From an uncultured Gammaproteobacteria bacterium (lineage in GTDB: Bacteria > Pseudomonadota > Gammaproteobacteria > Arenicellales > UBA868), in assembly GCA_913051905.1 (NCBI GenBank), contig CAJXBY010000170.1:1-5674 (forward strand): a DNA stretch of 5,674 bases, given 5' to 3'. Each line of letters starts with the position of its first letter. Position 1 is the stretch's first letter. This document shows positions 1 through 5,530 of the stretch, piece by piece. The position numbers and the translations under genes were made by a program. Under the pieces are notes generated by a model. It did no database searches. It saw only the letters and a list, made by a program, of their open reading frames with translations, and was not told where the DNA came from.

Positions 1-113
1 TCGGCCACGATCAGGTGCTCGCAACCGGTGACCGGGTCGAGATCTACAGGCCCCTAGTGATATCGCCCGGTGAGGCCCGTCGTCGACGGGCACAACTGAA
101 ATCCTCGTGCTAA
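1..113 (+). CDS. rnfH: RnfH family ubiquitin-like protein, 3' end only
   Basis: This is the last 36 codons of a gene that begins before the window; the reading frame starts at base 3 and ends with TAA at 111-113. The visible tail contains a GD-RVEIYRPL core followed by a basic end (P-G-E-A-R-R-R-R-A). This is the typical C-terminus of RnfH (RatB/YfjF), a small beta-grasp protein of about 90-100 residues whose exact function is unsettled. Context supports the call: in Escherichia coli and many gammaproteobacteria ratA-rnfH converge on bamE, exactly as here. The stop codon lies 2 bp from the bamE stop on the other strand. No terminator hairpin fits between the two genes, so any terminator must lie inside bamE. 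The identification rests on 36 residues plus gene order. Confidence 0.85.
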   Translation, partial: GHDQVLATGDRVEIYRPLVISPGEARRRRAQLKSSC

Positions 114-115
114 CC

Positions 116-544
116 TCAGTCGGATGGGTCTTCCCGGGGGCGCCAGATTTTCTGCCAGGTGCGGGTGAGAAATCCCGTCTCTTCAGAGTCAGTTTCGGCC
201 TGGGGGGTCTCCGTGGCCGGTGCACCGTCCTGATCACTCTTGATCTCGACGAGATGTTCGTCTTCAAATATGAGGGTCAGGTGGCGCTGCTCGGTCTCCT
301 GGGTCACTCCAGACTTAAAGCTGAAATAGTAATCCCAACGCTTGGCGTGAAACGGATCAGCAACCAGCGGTGACCCGAGCAGGAATTGCACTTCGGCTTT
401 GCTCATGCCGTTTTTCACCTGATCGAGTTGGGCTTTGCTAATGACGTTGCCCTGCTGGATGTCGATACGGTAGGTCCGCACGCAGCCGGTTATCAGTATC
501 AGCGTGAGGGCCACAGTGGCCAGTGTCAGAGGGCGTATCATCAT
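116..544 (-). CDS. bamE: Outer membrane assembly lipoprotein BamE (SmpA/OmlA)
   Basis: This encodes a 142-residue lipoprotein subunit of the BAM complex, which folds and inserts beta-barrel proteins into the outer membrane. The N-terminus is a short signal peptide ending in a lipobox I-T-G-C, so Cys21 would be lipidated. Residue +2 is Val, not Asp, which is compatible with Lol export to the outer membrane. Residues 25-33 (Y-R-I-D-I-Q-Q-G-N) match the conserved YRxDIxQGN segment. They are followed by the NGM...V..LGSP...DPF...W.YYF pattern (45-73) of the SmpA/OmlA fold. E. coli BamE is 113 residues; here about 35 extra residues follow the fold, rich in E, T and D and ending in a W-x-K-I-W patch. 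Two ATG codons stand in tandem (544 and 541), and the only purine-rich stretch, GGA, abuts the first, so the exact start is open. The 102 bp to recN (545-646) show no convincing promoter or terminator. Confidence 0.94.
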   Translation of the reverse strand: MMIRPLTLATVALTLILITGCVRTYRIDIQQGNVISKAQLDQVKNGMSKAEVQFLLGSPLVADPFHAKRWDYYFSFKSGVTQETEQRHLTLIFEDEHLVEIKSDQDGAPATETPQAETDSEETGFLTRTWQKIWRPREDPSD

Positions 545-646
545 TCCAGAAAGACAGTTGGGGTCGAATGCTTACATTGTGAGCTAGTGCGTGTTGGTAA
601 CTCTGATGATGACACGGGCCTTACGTTGACTCCAGTCTCAAATGTG

Positions 647-2314
647 TCACGCCGTCGCTTTCTGCAGCATTTCTTCGGCATGGGCCCGTGTCTGCTGGGT
701 AATCTGGATGCCGCCCAGCATGCGGGCGATCTCTTCTGTACGGCTATGCGGATCCAGCGTGTGGATATTCAGGCCCGATTCACCCGTTTTGGTCACCAGC
801 AGGTGACCACTGCCCTGAACCGCCACCTGGGGGAGGTGCGTGATACACAGGATCTGGCGTTCTTTACCAAGTTCGCGTAATTTGCCGCCGACAATTTCGG
901 CTATGCGGCCACCGATCCCGATATCGACCTCGTCGTAAATACAGCTGGGAACCGAATCGATAGCAGAAGTAACGACTTGTACCGCCAGACTAATTCTGGA
1001 CAGTTCGCCACCGGAAGCCACTTGATCCAGGGGTGCCATCTCCCGGTCAGCGATGGTCCTGACCTGAAACTCTACTGATTCCCTCCCGTGAAGGCCGGCA
1101 CGGTCCTGGTCCAGAGGCGTTAGTTCAACCGAGAACACCGATTCATCCAGTCCCAGGTCAGCAAGCTGGGCGGTGACTGTGATACCCAGGCGTGCCGCCC
1201 CCGCTGTCCGTGCGCGGCTGATTCTTTCTGCCAGTTCGTCGTAATCCTTCTCGAGCAACTCGATCTGACGCTCAGTTTCCCGGATTTCATTTTCACTTGT
1301 CATGGCGACATCCAGCGCCTGGCTGATCCTGCCCAGTTCTTCGTGCAGATCTTCAGGATTGACCCGGTACTTTCGGGCTATATCGTGCAGCAGGGTCAGT
1401 CTTGCATCCAGACGTTCAAACTCGTCAGGGTCATGTTCGTAACCAGAGCGGCAGCGTTGCATGTCGATGAGTGCATCTGACAGCAGCACGGCGATGTTTT
1501 CCAGCTGCGTTTTGCAATCTTTGAGTTGCGGGTCGTACGCTTCGAGTTCCGACAGTCGACTCGTTGCACGGGCCAGTAACGCTGACACGGCGCCTTCTTC
1601 TGCTTCGTCCAGTTCCTGCTGAATGTGCCAGGTACCTTCCGCGAGTTCCCGGATGTGGGAAAGGCGGCTGTGGGACGCATTCAGGGTGTCTAGCTCGGCC
1701 GGGTCCGGATTCACTTCGGATAGTTCGTCGAACTGGTGGCGCAGGTAGTCTTGTTGCTGTTGCGATTGTTCGGCCTTGTCCCGAAGACGCTGTAATTGAG
1801 TCCGGGATTGACTCAGTTCATTATAGGTCCGTGTGATCCGGCCCACGTCCTCGCCTATACCCGCAAAAGTATCCAGCGTGGTTCTCTGAACGGATTTTTT
1901 CAGCAGCAGGTGATACTCGTGTTGCCCATGTATATCCACCAGCAGCAGGCCGAGTTCCCGCAGTGACTGGATCGGGACCGGGCGAGCGTTGATGAAACCC
2001 CGCGAAGCCTTATCCTGGTACACGACGCGGCGTAGAGTGCATTCGTCCGAATCGGAAGCGAGCTCATGCTGATCGAGCCACGCCCGGGCACGTGAGTTCC
2101 CACTGAGTTCAAATCCAGCCTGGATTTCACACGCTGTACAGCCTGACCGGATGATCTCAGCGGAGGTGCGGCTGCCAAGCAGGATGGCAAGTGCATCGAC
2201 AATGATGGATTTTCCAGCACCGGTCTCACCGGTGATGACGGTAAAGCCGCGGTCAAAGGAGAGTTCGACCTGTTGGACGATCAGGAAATCTCGGACGTCA
2301 ATCCAGCTGATCAT
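647..2314 (-). CDS. recN: DNA repair protein RecN (SMC-like ATPase)
   Basis: RecN is a cytoplasmic SMC-family ATPase acting in double-strand break repair with RecA. The product is 555 residues from the ATG at 2312-2314, close to the 553 of E. coli RecN. Walker A (G-E-T-G-A-G-K-S) is at residues 29-36 and a Q-loop-like D-I-H-G-Q-H at 127-132. A Q/E/R-rich central region (about 155-365) forms the expected short antiparallel coiled coil. The ABC signature A-S-G-G-E-L-S-R-I is at 433-441, Walker B (I-Y-D-E-V-D-I-G) at 459-466, and the switch His in C-I-T-H-L-P-Q-V-A at 490-498. All catalytic positions are present. A GTG directly precedes the ATG (2315-2317). I chose the ATG because the distance to Walker A then equals that of E. 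coli RecN; no clear Shine-Dalgarno decides it. Only 18 bp separate this start from the nadK stop, so co-transcription with nadK is likely. No LexA box is evident just upstream. Confidence 0.96.
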   Translation of the reverse strand: MISWIDVRDFLIVQQVELSFDRGFTVITGETGAGKSIIVDALAILLGSRTSAEIIRSGCTACEIQAGFELSGNSRARAWLDQHELASDSDECTLRRVVYQDKASRGFINARPVPIQSLRELGLLLVDIHGQHEYHLLLKKSVQRTTLDTFAGIGEDVGRITRTYNELSQSRTQLQRLRDKAEQSQQQQDYLRHQFDELSEVNPDPAELDTLNASHSRLSHIRELAEGTWHIQQELDEAEEGAVSALLARATSRLSELEAYDPQLKDCKTQLENIAVLLSDALIDMQRCRSGYEHDPDEFERLDARLTLLHDIARKYRVNPEDLHEELGRISQALDVAMTSENEIRETERQIELLEKDYDELAERISRARTAGAARLGITVTAQLADLGLDESVFSVELTPLDQDRAGLHGRESVEFQVRTIADREMAPLDQVASGGELSRISLAVQVVTSAIDSVPSCIYDEVDIGIGGRIAEIVGGKLRELGKERQILCITHLPQVAVQGSGHLLVTKTGESGLNIHTLDPHSRTEEIARMLGGIQITQQTRAHAEEMLQKATA

Positions 2315-2332
2315 CACGCTGTCTGCAGCGGG

Positions 2333-3193
2333 TCATCCCCAGCCGAGCTTGGAACGCAGAGCGGTAAAGTGGTTGTGGCTGTTGATGCGCAGCAGGCGGG
2401 TCACTGTCTCGGCACGCCGAATTCGGATCACTTCGTTTCCGGTAACCGAGCGCTGGTGAAGCCCGTCAATAAAGACATTGCCGTTGGCACCTGCAAGGTC
2501 GAGTACTTCCAACTCGATGATGCTGCTGTCATCCAGCACCATCGGACGGTGACCAAGGCTGTGAGGGCAGATCGGGGCGAACACTAATGCAGGCAACAGG
2601 GGATGGAGGATCGGTCCGCCTGCCGACAGGGCGTAGGCGGTCGAACCCGTGGGTGATGCAACGATGACACCGTCTCCCCGGGTTCGGCCCACCGGCTCTG
2701 AATTGACCCGTGTATCGAACTCGATCATCCGGCCGGTGTTCCCTTTACTAAGGGTAATGTCATTCAGAGCGGTGATTTCCGTGCCGACTTCACCGTCGCT
2801 GGTGATCTGGACGCACAGCATCATTCGTTCCTCAAGGGAGAATTCGCCGCGCAGCACCTCGTCGATGTCAGTCAGCATTCTCTCTGCTGAAATATCAGTC
2901 AGAAATCCCAACCGGCCCAGATTGACACCGATCAGCGGCACCGCGTGCTGTGCCAGCTGCCGGGCGACGTGTAGCATGGTTCCGTCGCCACCGACGACAA
3001 TTGCGAGGTCGATCGTCTCCGGCACCGGATCACCGGAGTCCTCGATTCTTGTGCCGGAGATTCCGGTCGCTGTCGTGTCACCCAGAAACACCTGAATGCC
3101 CTTCGTTTCAAGGTGTTTTCTGACTTCGGTCAGGGTGACGTTGACCGTGGAGTCCTTGTAGCGACCGTACAAACCGACTGATTTGAATGACAT
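2333..3193 (-). CDS. nadK: NAD kinase
   Basis: NAD kinase phosphorylates NAD to NADP in the cytoplasm using ATP (or polyphosphate in some homologues). From the ATG at 3191-3193 it is 286 residues, close to the 292 of E. coli NadK. The G-G-D-G motif is at residues 68-71, followed by N-L-G-x-L-G-F-L-T-D at 91-100. The conserved N-D pair lies at 144-145, and the G-D-G-V-I-V-A-S-P-T-G-S-T-A-Y-x-L-S-A-G-G-P-I signature at 173-195. The protein ends in S-K-L-G-W-G, as in other gammaproteobacterial NadK. The frame stays open upstream to a TTG at 3340, but those 49 extra residues have no family counterpart, and M-S-F-K-x-V-G-L-Y-G aligns with the usual N-terminal beta strand. The Shine-Dalgarno is weak. 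It is divergent from hrcA and lies 18 bp upstream of recN. Confidence 0.95.
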   Translation of the reverse strand: MSFKSVGLYGRYKDSTVNVTLTEVRKHLETKGIQVFLGDTTATGISGTRIEDSGDPVPETIDLAIVVGGDGTMLHVARQLAQHAVPLIGVNLGRLGFLTDISAERMLTDIDEVLRGEFSLEERMMLCVQITSDGEVGTEITALNDITLSKGNTGRMIEFDTRVNSEPVGRTRGDGVIVASPTGSTAYALSAGGPILHPLLPALVFAPICPHSLGHRPMVLDDSSIIELEVLDLAGANGNVFIDGLHQRSVTGNEVIRIRRAETVTRLLRINSHNHFTALRSKLGWG

Positions 3194-3263
3194 GCCGGTC
3201 AGGTCCAGTGTTGGCTGTTGACGTGATTGGTTCGCAAACGCACCATGTTTACCGTGTTGATAA

Positions 3264-3291
3264 TTGCCTGTGGGCTGGTCGGTGGTATGAT
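3264..3291 (+). promoter_or_regulatory. Candidate sigma-70 extended -10 promoter for hrcA
   Basis: TTGCCT (3264-3269, four of six matches to TTGACA) is followed after 16 bp by TATGAT (3286-3291, five of six). A TG one base upstream of the hexamer (3283-3284) makes an extended -10. Transcription would start near 3298, giving hrcA a leader of roughly 70 nt. The -10 sits directly against the left arm of the inverted repeat at 3274-3320. No sigma-32-type pair and no CIRCE operator is visible between nadK and hrcA. This is a pattern match only. Confidence 0.5.
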
Positions 3292-3320
3292 TGAAGAAGT
3301 GCCAGGTCCACCGAGCCAGC
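3274..3320. repeat. Bulged 12-bp inverted repeat around the hrcA -10
   Basis: GCTGGTCGGTGG (3274-3285) is complementary to CCACCGA (3308-3314) plus CCAGC (3316-3320). A single unpaired G sits at 3315 and the spacer is 22 bp (3286-3307). The spacer begins exactly with the TATGAT candidate -10 of hrcA. Read on the minus strand, the repeat would form a stem-loop at the 5' end of a nadK transcript if the weak minus-strand -10 at 3328-3333 is used. It may be an operator, an mRNA-stabilising leader hairpin, or chance. Its arms do not resemble the CIRCE half-sites TTAGCACTC/GAGTGCTAA. Confidence 0.6.
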
Positions 3321-3327
3321 AGCCGGG

Positions 3328-3333
3328 ATTTTA
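3328..3333 (-). promoter_or_regulatory. Weak candidate -10 for nadK-recN
   Basis: On the minus strand the hexamer reads TAAAAT, five of six matches to TATAAT. No good -35 lies 16-18 bp upstream; the bases there give only poor matches. If used, transcription would begin near 3321, immediately before the right arm of the inverted repeat. The nadK leader would then be about 130 nt long and would overlap the start of the hrcA transcript in antisense. Low confidence. Confidence 0.25.
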
Positions 3334-3372
3334 CATCCAAGCGCCCTGATCACAGAAAAACGCTTTCGGGTG

Positions 3373-4422
3373 ATGACAACCGTAACGGAAATTAACCTCA
3401 CCGAAAGGGCCGAGACCCTGTTGCGGGAGCTGGTCCGTCGCTATATCAGTGACGGAGAGCCGGTGGGCTCCCGGACCCTTTCCCGCGAGTCCGGACTCGA
3501 TCTGAGTGCAGCGACCATCAGAAACGTGATGTCGGACCTGGAAGACTTGGGTCTGATCCGCGCACCGCACACCTCAGCAGGCAGAATACCGACGCAGTTG
3601 GGATACCGCGTGTTCGTCAATACCATGCTCAAGGTCAAGCCGCTTGACTCCAGCTCGGTCAAGGAGATCAACAGCGGGCTGGCCTCGGCCAGAGACCCGG
3701 ATGAACTGATGGGGACCGCCTCGGAGCTGCTCTCCCAGATCACGCATTTCGCGGGGGTCGTACTGCTACCGGGTGGTGAACATGCAAACTTCCGCCAGAT
3801 CGAGTTCCTGCCGCTCGCCGACGATAGGATACTTGCGATTCTGGTGACGGCGGACGGCAGGGTCCAGAACAGGGTACTTTTCGTAGACAGGAAGTATTCG
3901 CCATCTGAGCTTGTCGAAGCGGCGAATTATTTCAATGAGCAATATTCTGGGCAGTCTCTGACCGGTGTCCGACAAAGGCTGCTGCAGGATATGGAGCGTG
4001 ACAGTGCTTCCATGAATCGGATCATGCGAACAGCAGTCGCCATGGCCAAGGAACTCTTCACGGAAGAGACCGTCTCCGAAGGTGTGGTCGTCAGCGGTGA
4101 AACGAACCTCATGAGTGTTCCCGATTTTGATCAGCTTGAGAAACTCAGGGAAATTTTCGATGCCTTCAAGGCCAAACAGGACCTTCTGCAGCTGTTGGAC
4201 AAGAGCATGAATGCCCGGGGCATATCGATCTTTATCGGCGAGGAGTCCGGTTACAACGCGTTGACCGAGTGCAGTGTCGTCACTGCACCCTATGAATCCG
4301 ATGGGCGCTGCATCGGCGTTCTCGGGGTGGTTGGACCGACCCGGATGTCGTACGAGGAAGTGATCCCGGTGGTGGACATTACCGCCCGTTTCCTGGGCAA
4401 CGCGCTCAAGTCCCTGCATTAG
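3373..4422 (+). CDS. hrcA: Heat-inducible transcription repressor HrcA
   Basis: HrcA is a dimeric, cytoplasmic repressor that binds CIRCE operators before chaperone genes and is kept active by GroEL. The product is 349 residues from the ATG at 3373, a normal length. Residues 9-62 form the winged helix-turn-helix, with the family patterns R-Y-I-x-D-G-E-P-V-G-S-R-T-L and S-A-A-T-I-R-N-V-M-S-D-L-E. The conserved T-S-A-G-R-I-P-T segment follows at 67-74. The C-terminal half holds the GAF-like/dimerisation part, including R-G-I-S-I-F-I-G-E-E and the closing G-V-L-G-V-V-G-P-T-R-M-x-Y. A GTG abuts the ATG upstream (3370-3372) and could be the real start; neither has a good Shine-Dalgarno. It sits between divergent nadK and downstream grpE, the usual hrcA-grpE-dnaK-dnaJ arrangement. 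The 125-bp gap to grpE has its own promoter, so grpE need not depend on hrcA transcription. Confidence 0.96.
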   Translation: MTTVTEINLTERAETLLRELVRRYISDGEPVGSRTLSRESGLDLSAATIRNVMSDLEDLGLIRAPHTSAGRIPTQLGYRVFVNTMLKVKPLDSSSVKEINSGLASARDPDELMGTASELLSQITHFAGVVLLPGGEHANFRQIEFLPLADDRILAILVTADGRVQNRVLFVDRKYSPSELVEAANYFNEQYSGQSLTGVRQRLLQDMERDSASMNRIMRTAVAMAKELFTEETVSEGVVVSGETNLMSVPDFDQLEKLREIFDAFKAKQDLLQLLDKSMNARGISIFIGEESGYNALTECSVVTAPYESDGRCIGVLGVVGPTRMSYEEVIPVVDITARFLGNALKSLH

Positions 4423-4461
4423 ACCCGCCGGACCGCTTCAGCCCTGGGTTGTGTTGCTGCA

Positions 4462-4490
4462 CTTGAAAAAGCGGATTCGCACCCCAATTT
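4462..4490 (+). promoter_or_regulatory. Sigma-32 (heat shock) type promoter for grpE
   Basis: CTTGAAA (4462-4468) is a perfect match to the sigma-32 -35 element. After a 13-bp spacer comes CCCCAATTT (4482-4490), very close to the CCCCATnT -10 consensus. The spacing is inside the known range. Transcription would start around 4496, about 50 nt before the grpE ATG. No CIRCE repeat flanks it. Heat induction of grpE (and presumably of the missing dnaK) by RpoH is inferred. Confidence 0.82.
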
Positions 4491-4509
4491 CTCCCTGTTG
4501 ACTTCAATG

Positions 4510-4535
4510 GCGCCAAGAGGGCGCTCCAGACGGAG
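4510..4535 (+). promoter_or_regulatory. grpE leader hairpins and weak ribosome binding site
   Basis: Two short hairpins can form in the expected leader. The first is GCGCC (4510-4514) with GGCGC (4520-4524) around an AAGAG loop. The second is CTCC (4524-4527) with GGAG (4532-4535) around AGAC. GGAG is the only Shine-Dalgarno-like sequence before the grpE ATG and lies 12 nt from it, longer than usual. The second hairpin would cover it, so temperature-dependent access is conceivable but unproven. Confidence 0.35.
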
Positions 4536-4547
4536 ATTCCACCAGCG

Positions 4548-5120
4548 ATGAAAAAGGTCAATCATTCAGATCAGTCGGCCGAGACCCCTGACGAGGAGGT
4601 CAAGAGCGAGACAGCAGATGCAGGTGATGCCCCACAAGACTCGTCCGGGTCGCAGGCCGAGGCCTCGCCGGGCCAGACGGGCGCGTCCGAGGCGGTGCTG
4701 GTGGCCGCCTCGTACGCAGCGTCGGTCTGCGCATTGACCGACGGCGCGACGTGCGCGTGCGGCGGCGGCACCGTCTTCTACGGCAAGAAGTACGCCGCGG
4801 GGCAGCCCGGGGCCGGGGCCGAAGCGACCCTCGCGCAGATGCTCCGCGACGGGAACTACGCGACAAAATCGCTCGCGGCGGGCGGCTCGATCACGTGCAA
4901 CCAGGTCGGGGGCGGGGCCGACCCGGCGCCGCATTTTACCAAGTACTGCCTTTGCGAGTCGAGCGCGGACGACGCGGACGACCCATTCCTGAGCACCGAC
5001 GAGAGCCACAAGACCACCGAGGCCTTGTCGACGGTGGCCGCCGTGTGCTGCGGCGCCGCGCCGACGCGGGTGTGCAGGCCGAACTTGCGGATCCGGGTGA
5101 GCTGGCCGCCCGCGAGGTAG
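4548..5120 (+). CDS. grpE: Chimeric ORF: GrpE N-terminus joined to foreign sequence
   Basis: The first 30-45 codons from the ATG at 4548 (M-K-K-V-N-H-S-D-Q-S..., rich in E, D, A and S) look like the disordered acidic N-terminus of GrpE, the nucleotide exchange factor of DnaK. Position after hrcA and the sigma-32 promoter support this. The rest of GrpE, namely the long dimerising helix with its A-E-x-x-N-x-x-R-R segment and the C-terminal beta domain, is absent; normal GrpE is about 190-210 residues. Instead the frame runs on into a GC-rich cysteine-rich domain (about residues 47-139). It then enters sequence antisense to a membrane-protein fragment before a chance TAG. The reading frame happens to stay open across the joins and the 190-codon length is coincidental. 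GC in 60-base blocks rises from 34/60 (4561-4620) to 44/60 (4621-4680 and 4681-4740), with the rise inside the second block. I regard it as a broken grpE at a chimeric join, not a functional protein. Confidence 0.75.
   Translation: MKKVNHSDQSAETPDEEVKSETADAGDAPQDSSGSQAEASPGQTGASEAVLVAASYAASVCALTDGATCACGGGTVFYGKKYAAGQPGAGAEATLAQMLRDGNYATKSLAAGGSITCNQVGGGADPAPHFTKYCLCESSADDADDPFLSTDESHKTTEALSTVAAVCCGAAPTRVCRPNLRIRVSWPPAR
4686..4964 (+). other. Fragment encoding an algal-type cysteine-rich domain
   Basis: In the frame running on from grpE, about 93 residues form a compact pattern: C-x7-C-A-C-G-G-G-T-V-x-Y-G-K-K-Y, a Gly/Pro-rich turn, then T-L-x-Q-M, then S-I-T-C and finally D-P-A-P-x4-K-Y-C-L-C-E. 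The six cysteines fall at ORF residues 61, 69, 71, 117, 134 and 136. From memory, modules of this shape recur in secreted or surface proteins of microalgae such as dinoflagellates and pelagophytes, and related cysteine patterns occur in fungi. I know no defined function and cannot name a database family. Codons end almost only in G or C, with local GC of 46/60 at 4801-4860, unlike the gammaproteobacterial part. No signal peptide, start or stop of its own is present, so it is the interior of a foreign gene. Where it ends between 4965 and 5075 is not clear. Confidence 0.55.
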
Positions 5121-5521
5121 CTGTGGCCGAACTCGAAGGCCGAGTCGAAGCGGGCCTCGTTGTACATCATCAGCGCGATGCCTCCCGCGAGGACGGGCGC
5201 CGCGAAGAGGAGGCCTCTCTTGACCATATGCTTCCAGGCGCTCAGGTCGAAGCGGTTGTTCGGGAAGAAGAGCTGCCAGGCGAAGAAGACGAAGCAGAAG
5301 GCGATGGGCGTCCGCGTCGCGAAGCCAATGGCCAGAGCGATGCCGGCGAGGAGAGGACGCTTGGCGTCGAGCCCCGCCAGGAGGAAGCAGAGGTTGCACG
5401 TGACTCCCAGGATGAGTGCCGTGAACCAGACCTCGCCACGCACCGCCGAGAAGAAGGTCACGCTCCCCAGGGCGAAGAGGACGGTCAACCAGAGGTTCTC
5501 GGAGCGGCTTCGTTCGCTGTA
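5075..5521 (-). pseudogene. Internal fragment of a polytopic membrane protein
   Basis: On the minus strand about 149 codons read as a membrane protein without native ends. A hydrophobic helix follows E-N-L-W-L-T-V-L-F-A. Then come S-A-V-R-G-E-V-W-F-T-A, a second long hydrophobic stretch, and L-D-A-K-R-P-L-L-A-G-I-A-L. Next are the F-A-T-R-T-P-I-A-F helix, a further helix near A-A-P-V-L-A-G-G-I-A, and a loop Y-N-E-A-R-F-x-S-x-F-E-F-G-H-S-Y-L. This resembles, from memory, the middle of large glycosyltransferase-like (ArnT/PMT-related) membrane proteins frequent in Myxococcota. The frame stays open in both directions (from 5650 to 4856), but outside this segment it is only antisense to the neighbouring fragments. 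There is no start, stop or ribosome binding site. It is a displaced gene piece with boundaries accurate to perhaps 20-30 bp. The donor and exact family are inference. Confidence 0.5.
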
Positions 5522-5530
5522 TCCCCGCTG

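Noticed and set aside
610..649. TGACAC/GTGTCA inverted repeat after recN as a terminator.
   Set aside because: Only 6 bp with a 28-bp loop and no following T run; not a credible intrinsic terminator.
386..880. Plus-strand reading frame of 164 codons across bamE and recN.
   Set aside because: It is antisense to two well-supported genes, has no family likeness and no ribosome binding site.
3257..3291. TTGATA as the -35 partner of TATGAT before hrcA.
   Set aside because: The spacer is 23 bp, too long for sigma-70. TTGCCT with 16 bp plus an extended -10 fits better.
3194..3340. A longer NadK starting 49 codons upstream at TTG.
   Set aside because: The extra residues have no counterpart in NadK. 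They would cover the intergenic inverted repeat, and the internal ATG gives the normal family length.
3194..3372. A CIRCE operator controlling hrcA.
   Set aside because: No TTAGCACTC/GAGTGCTAA half-sites with a 9-bp spacer are present. The inverted repeat found has different arms and a 22-bp spacer.
4548..5120. A novel GrpE-fusion protein or defence/toxin system.
   Set aside because: The foreign domain lacks its own ends, the composition switches abruptly, and the frame runs on into antisense of another gene. A chimeric join explains all of this with fewer assumptions.
4566..5399. A 277-codon Arg/Pro/Ala-rich reading frame on the minus strand.
   Set aside because: Low-complexity translation typical of a wrong frame in GC-rich DNA. 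It crosses the grpE start and both foreign fragments in antisense.
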